A DNA stretch of 48,650 bases from positions 1 to 48,650 of the forward strand of contig JAKSMP010000012.1 in assembly GCA_024400505.1 (NCBI GenBank). The letters are read 5' to 3'. Each line of letters begins with the position of its first letter. Position 1 is the stretch's first letter. The notes beneath the pieces were generated by a model that did no database searches, had not been told where the DNA came from, and saw nothing but the letters and a program-made list of their open reading frames with translations. Below are positions 1 through 8,507 of this stretch, in pieces. The DNA is from Bacteroidales bacterium. GTDB taxonomy: Bacteria; Bacteroidota; Bacteroidia; Bacteroidales; P3. The position numbers and the translations under genes were made by a program.

Positions 1-2
1 AG

Positions 3-92
3 TGGTGGTATATGCCCGACCCCAACTACAAGGACGACGACAGCGATTTCACCGAGGTGGACCACCTCTACATCAAAGCCGAGATCAATTAA
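3..92 (+). CDS. C-terminal end of an unidentified protein (partial)
   Basis: An open frame enters from the left edge and ends at TAA 90-92, giving 29 residues that begin WWYMPDPNY and end HLYIKAEIN. The start lies outside the window. The fragment is acidic with aromatic residues and has no recognisable motif. It converges with the ATPase gene on the other strand, with only 5 bp between the two stop codons. Codon choice (gac, ctc, atc, gcc) resembles the native genes nearby, which supports real coding. No function can be given. Confidence 0.5.
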   Translation, partial: WWYMPDPNYKDDDSDFTEVDHLYIKAEIN

Positions 93-97
93 TCGCC

Positions 98-1282
98 TCA
101 GAACAGCTTGCGCAAATCAAATTGCAAGAAATCTTCTACCGAGATACCCCCCGAACCAACAACCAGAGAATATTTTGGCGAGTACATCTGGCGGAAACGA
201 GGGAGGCCGGCATTGGTGGTTTGATGCCCACCTTTGACCTCAATGGCAACAATGGATTGCTGGTGGACCAGCACAAAATCCACCTCCAATGGCGTATCCC
301 TCCAATAGAGCACTTTATAATCCCATTCGGCTGCATGGCCAACCAGATACGCCCCTACTGCCGACTCAACCCACCTGCCCCATCGGTCAGGCGTAGTGCG
401 TTCTTGGGCGAATCCCCGTCCGGCGCAAACGCTCATCAATGCAGTGTTATAGACCTGATACTTGGGCACAGAATTATATTTGCGCGCATTGTCAACTGCA
501 TATTTCTGCAAGCCGCAAAGCAGTTCGGCCTCGTCCAAAAGTGTCAAATATGACGCTAGCGTTGTCACATTGCCAGCATCAGTCAACTGGCCCAGCATCT
601 TGTTGAAAGATAGCAATTCACCAGAATAGCCACACCCCAACTCGAACAATTGCCGAAGAACAGCCGGCTTGTAAATTGTGGTGGTCAACAACACGTCTTT
701 GCTAATGGCTGGCTCTACAATAGAATCTTTGAGGTATTTCCGCCACCGAGCCTCATTTTTTATCAGGTGGGCACTACCAGGATAGCCTCCATAATAGATA
801 TACTGATCCAGCGTCCATCCAAATGCCTCTTTCATTTCGGCATAGTTCCAATGCCCTACACGAATAAGCTCAAACCGCCCTGCCAACGACTCGCTCAGTC
901 CTTTTTTCAGCAGCAAACGCGACGACCCAAGCAACACAACCTTTAGATTCACACCATTGAACGTGTCCAAATCCCATTCGCGCTTCACCACTTCGCTCCA
1001 ATTGTCAATTTTTTGAATCTCATCAATCACCAACAAATATTCTTCGGCTCCGCTCACAAGCAATTTGGCACGAGCCGACTCCCATTGCACCGAAATCCAT
1101 GCCCCATCATCCGAGGATGCTGCATCGGCCGTAACGAAAGTGTGCGGCATAGAAATATCCTCCATCAGCTGCCTTACCAATGTGGTTTTCCCAACCTGTC
1201 GCGGACCTGCGAGCACTTGCAAGAAATGTCTCGGCTCCTCAATACGCTCTTTAAGTATCTTATACTGACTACGTTTAATCAT
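98..1282 (-). CDS. AAA-family ATPase with DUF4143 C-terminal domain
   Basis: A 394-residue protein. The N-terminal half is a P-loop ATPase with Walker A GPRQVGKTT at about residues 26-34 and Walker B LLVIDEIQ near residue 85, followed by a sensor-like LLGSS. The C-terminal half matches the DUF4143 type and ends with an acidic-strand pattern, VDFVL then IAIEVKGG, like a PD-(D/E)XK nuclease fold. Such ATPases are numerous in Bacteroidetes and their biological role is not established. The ATG at 1282 follows a clear promoter. A second, divergent member of the family lies at 15318-16658. The family is clear; function is unknown. Confidence 0.85.
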   Translation of the reverse strand: MIKRSQYKILKERIEEPRHFLQVLAGPRQVGKTTLVRQLMEDISMPHTFVTADAASSDDGAWISVQWESARAKLLVSGAEEYLLVIDEIQKIDNWSEVVKREWDLDTFNGVNLKVVLLGSSRLLLKKGLSESLAGRFELIRVGHWNYAEMKEAFGWTLDQYIYYGGYPGSAHLIKNEARWRKYLKDSIVEPAISKDVLLTTTIYKPAVLRQLFELGCGYSGELLSFNKMLGQLTDAGNVTTLASYLTLLDEAELLCGLQKYAVDNARKYNSVPKYQVYNTALMSVCAGRGFAQERTTPDRWGRWVESAVGAYLVGHAAEWDYKVLYWRDTPLEVDFVLVHQQSIVAIEVKGGHQTTNAGLPRFRQMYSPKYSLVVGSGGISVEDFLQFDLRKLF

Positions 1283-1304
1283 ATCTCTTAAGCTTATTTA
1301 CCTT

Positions 1305-1336
1305 TGCAAAGATACAGGAAAATTCTCAATTCTCAA
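1305..1336 (-). promoter_or_regulatory. Promoter of the DUF4143 ATPase gene
   Basis: Read on the minus strand, TATCTTTG (1307-1314) is a good Bacteroidetes -7 box, and GTTG lies 19 bp upstream in the -33 position. The start codon is about 25 bp downstream. The -33 side lies inside the first unit of the 22-bp repeat array, so a factor bound to the array would touch the core promoter. Confidence 0.75.
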
Positions 1337-1397
1337 CAAAAAAATTCTCAATTTCCCAACGAAAAATTCTCAATTCTCCGTCGGAAAATTCTCAATT
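1321..1397. repeat. Four-copy array of AATTCTCAATT at exact 22-bp spacing
   Basis: AATTCTCAATT starts at 1321, 1343, 1365 and 1387, always 22 bp apart. The linkers are similar but not identical (A- and C-rich). The 11-bp core is an interrupted palindrome, AATT-3-AATT. Twenty-two bp is close to two helical turns, so all copies would face the same side of the DNA. The array begins inside the ATPase promoter and extends upstream of it, which suggests an operator array. A related layout sits before the second ATPase. Confidence 0.85.
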
Positions 1398-1508
1398 CTA
1401 CACCACATCACATACAAAGATAAATACTTAACACAACAGTAGCAAATCACACACCCCCGATGGATACCAAGGGTGCGGAGACAAAACAAATCAATCTTAA
1501 CAGCTGCG

Positions 1509-2624
1509 CTATTCCTCCTGCGATTGACGCCACTCAGAGGGAGTGAGGCCGGTGGCTTTTTTGAATGCTCGGCGGAATGTGTTGGCAGTGCCATACCCCA
1601 CCGACTCGGATATGTACTCGATTTTCTCGCCCTTGAGCAGCATATCCTTCGCCTCATTGACGCGATAGTTGTTCACATAGTCGAAAAAGCTTGAACCCAC
1701 CACATCGCGCATGAAATAATAGAAATAGGAAGCATTGGTGCCCAAGCGCTGCACCAGGTCGTCAACACACAGTTGCGAATTGCGATAGAGCTTCTCCGAC
1801 TCCATCATGCGCGTCAGCGAATCTTTCATCTTGCGTTTCTGCTCGGCAGAGAAATAGTCATCAGCCGAATGGACTACGGCATCGGACGGCCGATCCTCCG
1901 ATTGAGAGGCCTCATCGAAAGCATGAAGGGACTGAATCACCTGGTTCGTGTCATACGTCTGCGCATAGACTTTGCGTGCCAAAACGGAATAGAGCACAAC
2001 GATGGCAATCGAATAGACAATATATAAATGTTCGGAATACCCAATCGACAGTTCACACAACTTATAGATTGGATAGATGGCAAATGCCCACACCATGATG
2101 TAGGCAAACCAAGTGGAACGATGACTTTCTACATTGGCATAATGGAAGAACAGCACCTTGTTGTAGCGCTTCACATCACGAACAATAAATATAAACATTA
2201 TAGCAATCCACACCACGGTGAGGACAGAAAACAGCACAGTACTGCCTGTGACAACGAATACAACATAAACAGCCAAAGCCGAAATCAGCACAGCGGCATA
2301 GGCTTTGGCAGAAGGATACTTGGCCGAGAGCAACGATATGCCAGCCAGAATGAACATAGAAGAGATAAGCAGATCGGTGAAAGGGAAAAGATATTCGAAC
2401 ACCTGCGAGTGGGGGAAATAAGCCCGATGCACCAAGTGCATGGATACGGGAATCAAATCCAACAGCAGGGTGATGCCAGCCAGACGCATGGGAGGGGTTA
2501 CACGACTCTTGTTTTCGGTTCTATAAAGGCCGAAACACAAAGACAGCCCCAGCAACAAAGCCGCACAAAAATACACGCCAATGAACGAATAATACAAGGG
2601 CAAAATATCGAATTCCATATTCAA
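1509..2624 (-). CDS. Membrane-bound AraC-family transcriptional regulator
   Basis: A 371-residue protein. The first ~215 residues hold several hydrophobic segments (for example around residues 10-35, 45-65, 85-105, 110-150 and 170-210) joined by short loops. The last ~100 residues form an AraC-type double helix-turn-helix, including YISESVGYGTANTFRRAFKK and ending GLTPSEWRQ. This is the common Bacteroidetes layout of a multi-pass sensor fused to an AraC DNA-binding domain. The signal is unknown. It is transcribed towards the ATPase but is separated from it by 226 bp containing a promoter, so the two are probably separate units. Confidence 0.85.
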   Translation of the reverse strand: MNMEFDILPLYYSFIGVYFCAALLLGLSLCFGLYRTENKSRVTPPMRLAGITLLLDLIPVSMHLVHRAYFPHSQVFEYLFPFTDLLISSMFILAGISLLSAKYPSAKAYAAVLISALAVYVVFVVTGSTVLFSVLTVVWIAIMFIFIVRDVKRYNKVLFFHYANVESHRSTWFAYIMVWAFAIYPIYKLCELSIGYSEHLYIVYSIAIVVLYSVLARKVYAQTYDTNQVIQSLHAFDEASQSEDRPSDAVVHSADDYFSAEQKRKMKDSLTRMMESEKLYRNSQLCVDDLVQRLGTNASYFYYFMRDVVGSSFFDYVNNYRVNEAKDMLLKGEKIEYISESVGYGTANTFRRAFKKATGLTPSEWRQSQEE

Positions 2625-2644
2625 ATTGTGACTCTAAAAACTTT

Positions 2645-2677
2645 TGCAAAGATACGAATTTTTATAAAAAAAACAAC
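2645..2677 (-). promoter_or_regulatory. Promoter of the AraC-family regulator
   Basis: On the minus strand TATCTTTG is followed by CA (2645-2654), with GTTG 19 bp upstream. The box lies about 20 bp before the ATG at 2624, leaving a short leader. Confidence 0.7.
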
Positions 2678-2880
2678 GATTTGAAGCATTATAATCCATC
2701 AAAAATATTTTTACACCCCAATTTTACCGGTCCAAAGACCCCGTAAGAAAGTGCTGACAGTATAGCCACCAACCACCATAGCAACAGCACTATAGCACTC
2801 GCAAAGCAAACCAACACAACCCAACATTTAAATTGATGAACCAACAATTATTATTTAAAAACCATATTAAAACTTTTATA

Positions 2881-2913
2881 GTTGCTCTCTGCATAAAAAT
2901 CATAGTAAATTTG
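2881..2913 (+). promoter_or_regulatory. Promoter of the small ORF / lipoprotein pair
   Basis: GTTG (2881-2884) and TAAATTTG (2906-2913) have near-consensus spacing for a Bacteroidetes promoter. The first coding start is the GTG at 3031, leaving a leader of about 115 nt in which no clear structured element was seen. The stretch 2678-2880 holds nothing recognisable. Confidence 0.6.
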
Positions 2914-3030
2914 CATCGTCAAAGAACGAACAAACCAGTTCTCAAACTCCAAAGATGGGGAAATGGGTTCTACCTATCCAAAGAGTGAAAAAAAACAAAG
3001 TTAAAGAGCCCGACAAAAACACAATTAACC

Positions 3031-3210
3031 GTGAAAAAACAATACGTAGCACCCAAGGTCATTCATGTAGAATTCAAGACCGAAGCTGGATTTAGCACTA
3101 GCAATGATCCCTTGATCCCTATTGAAACACTCAATGTTGATGTACGTAATTCCGGATACTCAACGGAAAATGGATGGGATGCAAGCAGCATGTTCCAGAG
3201 AAACTTTTAA
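3031..3210 (+). CDS. Small protein upstream of a fimbrillin-like lipoprotein
   Basis: A 59-residue frame with a GTG start: it begins (M)KKQYVAPKVIHVEF and ends SSMFQRNF before TAA 3208-3210. The opening K-K-x-Y-x-A-P pattern resembles short Bacteroidetes proteins encoded just before surface lipoproteins, recalled from general experience rather than a named family. No signal peptide or membrane segment is seen. The next gene starts 17 bp after the stop, so the two are probably co-transcribed and perhaps translationally linked. Function unknown. Confidence 0.6.
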   Translation: MKKQYVAPKVIHVEFKTEAGFSTSNDPLIPIETLNVDVRNSGYSTENGWDASSMFQRNF

Positions 3211-3227
3211 CACAATCTAAAATAATA

Positions 3228-4973
3228 ATGAAAAAGCTACAAAAATATTTTGCCATCGCGGCAATGGCCACAGCAGCACTGATGACAGCATGCCAAAAAG
3301 AGGAAACTGGCTACAAGTTTCTTCTTAGCATCCAAAAGCCCACTGGTGCCAAAACCACTATCGACACCAACCACGACACCCATTGGAAAAATGGCGATGT
3401 GGTGAACATCAATGGACAGGACATCACCGTTACCGTATCCACTTCGGACCAAGTTTACGGCACCAGCCCAGACCCCATCACCAGCTTCAACAACAAATAC
3501 TATGCCTTCTATGCAGGTCGAGCCACTACATCGGATGATTATTATCAGCTTTCCGAAAGTACCGCCAGTTATACCTACACCTTGAGCAACGATTTCAAAA
3601 TCAATGCCAGTGAGTTGCAGGCACCCATGGCAGGTGTGGCCACTGCCACCAGTAACGTTGTAAGCATTTCCATGCAGAACCTTTGCCCACTATTAGAAGT
3701 TACTGTGGGCAAAACAGCATGTGTGATTACCATTACCGAACTGGACGAGGCTCACAACACCCCCCTGTCGGGCACTTTCACCACCACCTACAATAATGGC
3801 TCATGGGAAACCCAATGCGACATGAATGCGACTCATTCTTATGAACTGAAGGTAAGAAAATTTGACGAAAACGAAACTATCTATATTCCCATTCCTGCTG
3901 GCAACCACAAACTCCAAATCACTCTTGGCGGATTTGGCTCTATCACACAGAACGAAACCCACAACTACCTAGCAAGCCATTACTACCCCATCGGAGGAAA
4001 CCTTATTCCTATCGTACCTTACATCTACGATAATTTTTATTTCGGCAACGGCAATTTCCTGACCTACAAAGAGGGTACCTCGAATTGGGCTCAAGGCGGT
4101 TCCATTTTCAGACTTGAGCAGAACCAATATGATACCACGGGATTTTATGCTGTTGGACAAGGTCACAACGATCTCGCAATTGCAAGATCTGGTCACATCG
4201 TATGGATTGGACAGAACCTAGATAATCTTGACCCTTCTACTTTGAACAACAATAGCATCAGCACCCACGGTGCAATGGAAGTTCACGCATACGGATACCT
4301 AATTGAAAATCTTGACGCCGCCAAGGCCGCACACTGGTTCTGCCCAACAGCTATCGATTGGAAGAAAGCAATTGGCGGTTTTAGCCAGACTAATACGGAC
4401 GCTGTCAACGACCAATCTTCAACCTCCAATGCACGCTGGGCATACGTCAAGATTTCATACAACTACAAAGACACCATCCAAGGCCACAACACAACGCCTG
4501 AAGAAAAAACAATTGGCGGATTGATGTTCATTCCTGATAATAGTGTGAAAGAAGTGGTAGCACCCTATGTAAGCAGAACTGATCTCGCATGGGGAACCAC
4601 CTATGGAGAGTCCAGTGGCAACCAACTTGCACACATTGACCAAACCAGTATTTGGAGCAACAACAGATACAACATTCCTAATCTGACTGCGGCCGAGTTC
4701 AAAATCTGGGAGTCGGTAGGTGCTGTATTCCTCCCTTGCAGCGGATACGTTACCCACAGTGGTAATGGCAGATACTATAATAATGGTGTTGGCGTTTATA
4801 GAACTTGCACAGGGGCATCCAACGGAAACACATCATTCATCCTATATCTCGACCCAGCTCAGGCCCCAAAAATCACAAGTGCATTTGGATTTCAAAATGG
4901 CGAAGCCGGAAGCGTGAGACTCATCTACAAGAAAGATATCAGCACCAGCTCAAATTCCAAAAGTTGGAAATAG
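3228..4973 (+). CDS. Fimbrillin-like surface lipoprotein
   Basis: A 581-residue protein from the ATG at 3228. The in-frame start at 3174 is rejected because it lies inside the small upstream gene and would hide the signal peptide. The N-terminus is a type II signal peptide with lipobox LMTAC (Cys22). Residues ~25-270 resemble fimbrillin/Mfa-like proteins (ANKTTID-type opening, beta-rich, tip PIPAGNHKLQI). The C-terminal half, ending SGYVTHSGNGRYYNNGVG and FGFQNGEAGSVRLIYK, resembles the carbohydrate- or tip-like domain seen in other Bacteroidetes surface lipoproteins. Probably exported to the outer membrane as a fimbrial component or adhesin. The exact family is uncertain. Confidence 0.7.
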   Translation: MKKLQKYFAIAAMATAALMTACQKEETGYKFLLSIQKPTGAKTTIDTNHDTHWKNGDVVNINGQDITVTVSTSDQVYGTSPDPITSFNNKYYAFYAGRATTSDDYYQLSESTASYTYTLSNDFKINASELQAPMAGVATATSNVVSISMQNLCPLLEVTVGKTACVITITELDEAHNTPLSGTFTTTYNNGSWETQCDMNATHSYELKVRKFDENETIYIPIPAGNHKLQITLGGFGSITQNETHNYLASHYYPIGGNLIPIVPYIYDNFYFGNGNFLTYKEGTSNWAQGGSIFRLEQNQYDTTGFYAVGQGHNDLAIARSGHIVWIGQNLDNLDPSTLNNNSISTHGAMEVHAYGYLIENLDAAKAAHWFCPTAIDWKKAIGGFSQTNTDAVNDQSSTSNARWAYVKISYNYKDTIQGHNTTPEEKTIGGLMFIPDNSVKEVVAPYVSRTDLAWGTTYGESSGNQLAHIDQTSIWSNNRYNIPNLTAAEFKIWESVGAVFLPCSGYVTHSGNGRYYNNGVGVYRTCTGASNGNTSFILYLDPAQAPKITSAFGFQNGEAGSVRLIYKKDISTSSNSKSWK

Positions 4974-5000
4974 CGAATCTATTTCATAAGACTCAATCAT

Positions 5001-5024
5001 GGGCGTCCCTTAGCGGGGACGCCC
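5001..5024 (+). terminator. Hairpin after the fimbrillin-like gene
   Basis: GGGCGTCCC pairs with GGGACGCCC around a TTAGCG loop, 27 bp after the stop codon, followed by a T-rich stretch (TCATTATTTATT). A likely intrinsic terminator. Confidence 0.7.
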
Positions 5025-5070
5025 TCATTATTTATTCAGCACACCCTATTATCATGAAGGGTGCAAACAA

Positions 5071-5104
5071 AAAATCCCCGGCTGGTGTTCCCGCCGGGGA
5101 TTTT
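5071..5104. terminator. Bidirectional terminator between convergent genes
   Basis: AAAATCCCCGGC (5071-5082) and GCCGGGGATTTT (5093-5104) form a perfect 12-bp stem with a 10-nt loop. The A and T flanks give a U-tract in either direction. It can end both the lipoprotein transcript and the convergent hexosaminidase transcript. Confidence 0.85.
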
Positions 5105-5123
5105 CATTAATCCATCGTAGGGG

Positions 5124-7658
5124 TTATTCCACCACTATCTCATCGCAGAAGAGGTAGCTGTCCCAGCCTTTGGCGCCGTGCCATTCGGGCAGCTTGCCGG
5201 GGTTCTTCACCACCACACGGAGGTAGCGGGTCTTGAGTTTGAGGTTGCGGATGGCATCGGTGCGGACAATGTTGCCGGCTTCGCGGAAATCGGGAGTGAA
5301 ATGCTCGGTGCGCACCTTGTTCCAAGCCTTGCCATCGTTGGAGGCATACACTTCGATGGTTTCGGGGGCAAGAATCCAGTCGAAAGTGTTTTGGAGGAAA
5401 CGCATGGTGATGTTGCTGACCGGCACCACCGACTTCAGATCCATCTCCACATCAATATCTTTGCCCCAATAGCCCTGCCAGTGACCATCGGCATAGGTGT
5501 TGTCGCTGCCCAGTTTGCCGTCCACCAAAGCGTTGTCGCCGCCGCCGCTGTAGGTGGGCTTATAGTCGCTGTATTGGGTGTTGAGCTTCTTCACATTGCC
5601 CAAGGCTTTGTGGTAGAGCAGATATTGCTCGCTATAGACGGGCTCGTCCCACTTATTGTAGCTCACAGCCTTGACAATGCAGCTGCGGCCGATGGTGAAT
5701 GGACGGCTGTAGAGGTTGGAACCCTGGGTGGGTTTGCGGCCATCGACGGTGAAATAGATGGGGCGGTCGTTGAAGAGGGTTTTGAGGGTGACATACATCT
5801 TGCCATCCTGGTAGTCGTTGGAGATGAATATCTGCTGGCGGCATTCTTGCACTTCTTGGCCCAACTTGTCGTAGCGGGCACAAACGATGTCGCGGGCATA
5901 GTCGGTGCACTCCTCATCCCACAGGCGGAGGTATTCCAGCTTGAGGCTGTGGAGGTTGCGGAAATACTTACGGCTGAGGTTCTGCACATCAGTCTTGGTC
6001 ACGCCATTGTCGGAGAGCGAGCGATAGAGCATCACACGCAGGCGGCTTTTCTCGGCCACGCACAGTACGCGGTGACAAGCATAGGCAAAATGGGGCACCA
6101 TGCTGCTGTCCACCTTGCTCAACACACGGCGCACCAGCGCCTCCACGCTGTCGCAGCGGGCGAGCATGCTTTGGTCGGTATTGGCGGGATAGAACTCGGT
6201 GAGGGGCTGCATGAGCGCGGCGGTGTTGAACCAGTCGCCGATAAACTCATTGCTGTTCAGCCCGCCCACAGCGTTGATCATCTCTGTCACCGAGGCGGTT
6301 TTGCCTTCGTGGTAGAGGGCTTCGTATTCGATATTCTGCAGGCGGTCGTAGTTTTGGTTGAAGAGGCGTTCGCGCTCGGCCATTTCGGCCTTGGCCTTGG
6401 CGGGGTCGGTCTCGGTGATGGGGTGCCAAGCCATCTCGGCAGCCCAAGCCATGGCATGCCAGCAGTCGCCAAAGAGGCTCTCGCCGCTGTCGTCCCAGGC
6501 GGTGTTCATCAGGCCGCGGGCACCGGCTTTGTAGCCATCACGGGCCAGATAGGCAATATTCTGCATATAGTTGCGCACCTGGGGAGTGCTGCTCCAGTGG
6601 CTCACGCCCGGAGCCACCCAAAACTTGTTGCCCTGCTCCTTGTGGATTTTGGCAAAAGGCTCCAGCATGTCGGCATAGCTCTCCTTGGCCACATAGCTCC
6701 ACACGATGTATTGCATATCTTTGGGCAGATGCTTGAGCATCTCGGGATTCTTGCCCACGATGTCGCCCCACATCAGCACCTCCATCTTGTTGTTGCCGTC
6801 GTGAGCCTCGGCATAGGCCTGCTGGATGATGTCATACACGCGGTTGATATGCTGGCAATAGACATCGTCGGCGCCACGCTCGCTCACATACTCGCGGGCT
6901 CGACCGGTGCCAAGACCCTCGGTCTCGTCGCAGTTGATGTTGAAAAAACGGCTGCTGTGGTAGGCTTGGATGGCGTTCTCAATCTGGTCGCGCAGGAACG
7001 TGTAGGTCTCCTCCTTGCTGGGGTTGACATTGGTGGGGCCGTCCATCAGGCTGGAATAGAAGGGTATGCGCAGCGTCTTCTCGAAATGGGCGAAGCATTG
7101 CAGGTTGGCCATCATATAGGGGTCGTTGGCATACTCAAAGTCGCTCAAACCGCTCACGCCCGAGATATCGGGATATTTCTCGTTGTAGAGCGTATGCTCG
7201 GTATAGTAGTTGCCAAAGTTCATCTTGTATTGGTCGCAAAACTGGCGTGTCTTGCGGCGGAACTGGCGGTTGGGGATAGGGCCGCGGCTGATGTCGTCGA
7301 GCCATCCACGATACTCATAAGCGGGCCAGTCGGTGATGGTCATGCAGGGCACCTCGCCGTGGTGAATCTTGCGCAGCTGATTGAGAGTCTTCACGGCGTT
7401 GTCGTAGCCGTCGTTGTTCACAGCATACACCCTCACGGCCGTGGGGGTAATCTCCAGGCGATAAGCCTGACTCTGGTTTTGCGCGCCTTCAATCTCGGCC
7501 ACGAAATTGCGTTGCGGTGCACTCTTGCCCACCGAGCAGGTGCCCTCCCCCATCACCACCTGCTGGGGTGTGGGGATAACGCCGATGTTCACAATCTTGT
7601 TCTGTGCCGAGGCTGCCAAGCCCAAGGCCACCAACATAACTACCAGTATTCTCTTCAT
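5124..7658 (-). CDS. GH20-like beta-N-acetylhexosaminidase with chitobiase-type and F5/8-type C-terminal domains
   Basis: An 844-residue secreted enzyme, starting at the ATG at 7658 where a signal peptide begins (MKRILVVMLVALGLAASAQ). The frame is open further upstream, but the promoter lies there. Order: signal peptide, GH20 N-terminal fold (PTPQQVVMGEG), a TIM barrel beginning near YEYRGWLDDISRGPIPN with the Asp-Glu pair in NINCDETEGLG at about residues 243-244, a chitobiase/beta-hexosaminidase C-terminal fold near YFTVDGRKPT (~residue 630), and a discoidin-like domain over the last ~130 residues (ETIEVYASNDGKAWNKV). GH20 enzymes use substrate-assisted catalysis to remove terminal GlcNAc/GalNAc. 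The likely role is degrading host glycans or chitin oligomers in the periplasm or at the cell surface. The sub-family is uncertain. Confidence 0.8.
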   Translation of the reverse strand: MKRILVVMLVALGLAASAQNKIVNIGVIPTPQQVVMGEGTCSVGKSAPQRNFVAEIEGAQNQSQAYRLEITPTAVRVYAVNNDGYDNAVKTLNQLRKIHHGEVPCMTITDWPAYEYRGWLDDISRGPIPNRQFRRKTRQFCDQYKMNFGNYYTEHTLYNEKYPDISGVSGLSDFEYANDPYMMANLQCFAHFEKTLRIPFYSSLMDGPTNVNPSKEETYTFLRDQIENAIQAYHSSRFFNINCDETEGLGTGRAREYVSERGADDVYCQHINRVYDIIQQAYAEAHDGNNKMEVLMWGDIVGKNPEMLKHLPKDMQYIVWSYVAKESYADMLEPFAKIHKEQGNKFWVAPGVSHWSSTPQVRNYMQNIAYLARDGYKAGARGLMNTAWDDSGESLFGDCWHAMAWAAEMAWHPITETDPAKAKAEMAERERLFNQNYDRLQNIEYEALYHEGKTASVTEMINAVGGLNSNEFIGDWFNTAALMQPLTEFYPANTDQSMLARCDSVEALVRRVLSKVDSSMVPHFAYACHRVLCVAEKSRLRVMLYRSLSDNGVTKTDVQNLSRKYFRNLHSLKLEYLRLWDEECTDYARDIVCARYDKLGQEVQECRQQIFISNDYQDGKMYVTLKTLFNDRPIYFTVDGRKPTQGSNLYSRPFTIGRSCIVKAVSYNKWDEPVYSEQYLLYHKALGNVKKLNTQYSDYKPTYSGGGDNALVDGKLGSDNTYADGHWQGYWGKDIDVEMDLKSVVPVSNITMRFLQNTFDWILAPETIEVYASNDGKAWNKVRTEHFTPDFREAGNIVRTDAIRNLKLKTRYLRVVVKNPGKLPEWHGAKGWDSYLFCDEIVVE

Positions 7659-7701
7659 ATAATATATAATAATTGGTTTGCGTATGCACGAAAAATAAAA
7701 A

Positions 7702-7734
7702 TGCAAAGATACGACTTTTTTCCCAATTGCCCAA
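7702..7734 (-). promoter_or_regulatory. Promoter of the hexosaminidase gene
   Basis: The minus strand reads TATCTTTGCA (7702-7711) with TTGG 19 bp upstream. It lies about 45 bp before the ATG at 7658, which supports that start over the longer open frame. Confidence 0.75.
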
Positions 7735-7971
7735 TTTCCACCATCCAAATATCGTTCCATTTAACAGCTTCTGCGCCCTACTACGAGAAAAGGCATCATG
7801 ATTATCCGCAACAATTATTGACAATTGCAGATGCCCACCCAAGATAATCCCGAAGTGAAAATGACACTTGACACCCTTGACACGCCTTCGGCTAACGAAA
7901 ATTATCGTGAATTTCAGGAATCTAAAAGTATGGATTATAGAATTCTCGTCCCCTTATTCCTAAAAAAAGTG

Positions 7972-7980
7972 TATCTTTGC
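7972..7980 (+). promoter_or_regulatory. -7 box before the membrane protein / phosphatase operon
   Basis: TATCTTTGC at 7972-7980 matches the Bacteroidetes -7 box; a -33 box is not obvious. It overlaps the first codons of the longest open frame, so translation must begin downstream, at 8019. Confidence 0.6.
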
Positions 7981-8018
7981 AAGCTGAAATCAAAATAGTC
8001 AATAAAAACGAATCAGCT

Positions 8019-8504
8019 ATGAAACATATACTTACTATAATATTGAGCATCGTCTGCTGGGTGGGATCAATCACCGCCGAGGTGTTTTGCGGTTTTACCC
8101 TCTGGCTTTTGTTCAGAGAATTGTTCGGTGAAGCGGGAATGAGCATGACCGAATATGCCGTCAGCATGACCGAATATGCCGTCACCCTACTCTACCTGCT
8201 GGCCTTGTTTACCCTAGGGCCTACTGTGGGCATTACAGCGTTCCGTATGCGCTATCGCCACCACCAGCCCAGCCATCGGCAAGCCAAAATGCTCGTGGCC
8301 TTGGCAATCATCACATTCGTGTTGCTCTTGCCCACCTGCTATTTCCTCATTGTTGGTGCTTTTGACCTTGACGTAATAATAACGCCTTTCGCCAGGGTAA
8401 TTGGAATCGTATTGTCCCTTATCATACCCATCTCTAGCGTCACGCTCTGCTACTATGTGTTGAAACATGCCTTGCAACAGCTGACAGAAACCCACAAGCA
8501 TTAA
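8019..8504 (+). CDS. Small multi-pass membrane protein of unknown function
   Basis: A 161-residue protein from the ATG at 8019, with four hydrophobic segments near residues 4-30, 50-75, 90-115 and 120-145. A lysine/histidine-rich loop (RMRYRHHQPSHRQAK) separates the second and third. The sequence SMTEYAV occurs twice in tandem because of a perfect 21-bp duplication at 8142-8183. No family is recognised. The stop is 3 bp before the phosphatase gene, so the two are very likely co-transcribed. Confidence 0.75.
   Translation: MKHILTIILSIVCWVGSITAEVFCGFTLWLLFRELFGEAGMSMTEYAVSMTEYAVTLLYLLALFTLGPTVGITAFRMRYRHHQPSHRQAKMLVALAIITFVLLLPTCYFLIVGAFDLDVIITPFARVIGIVLSLIIPISSVTLCYYVLKHALQQLTETHKH
8142..8183 (+). 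repeat. In-frame 21-bp tandem duplication
   Basis: The 21-bp unit at 8142-8162 is repeated exactly at 8163-8183 and adds seven residues (SMTEYAV) in the loop before the second membrane segment. Identity is complete, so the event is recent or the tract slips in copy number. Confidence 0.9.
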
Positions 8505-8507
8505 GCT

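Noticed and set aside
1321..1397. CRISPR array
   Set aside because: Only four 11-bp repeats with short, similar linkers and no cas genes; it lies within a promoter.
3174..3227. Earlier start for the fimbrillin-like lipoprotein
   Set aside because: It would overlap the small upstream gene and put the lipoprotein signal peptide inside the protein.
5178..7847. 889-residue open frame opposite the hexosaminidase gene
   Set aside because: It is the complement of a coding gene with a matching signal peptide, promoter and catalytic motif; its Ala/Gly/Val/His composition is a codon-bias shadow.
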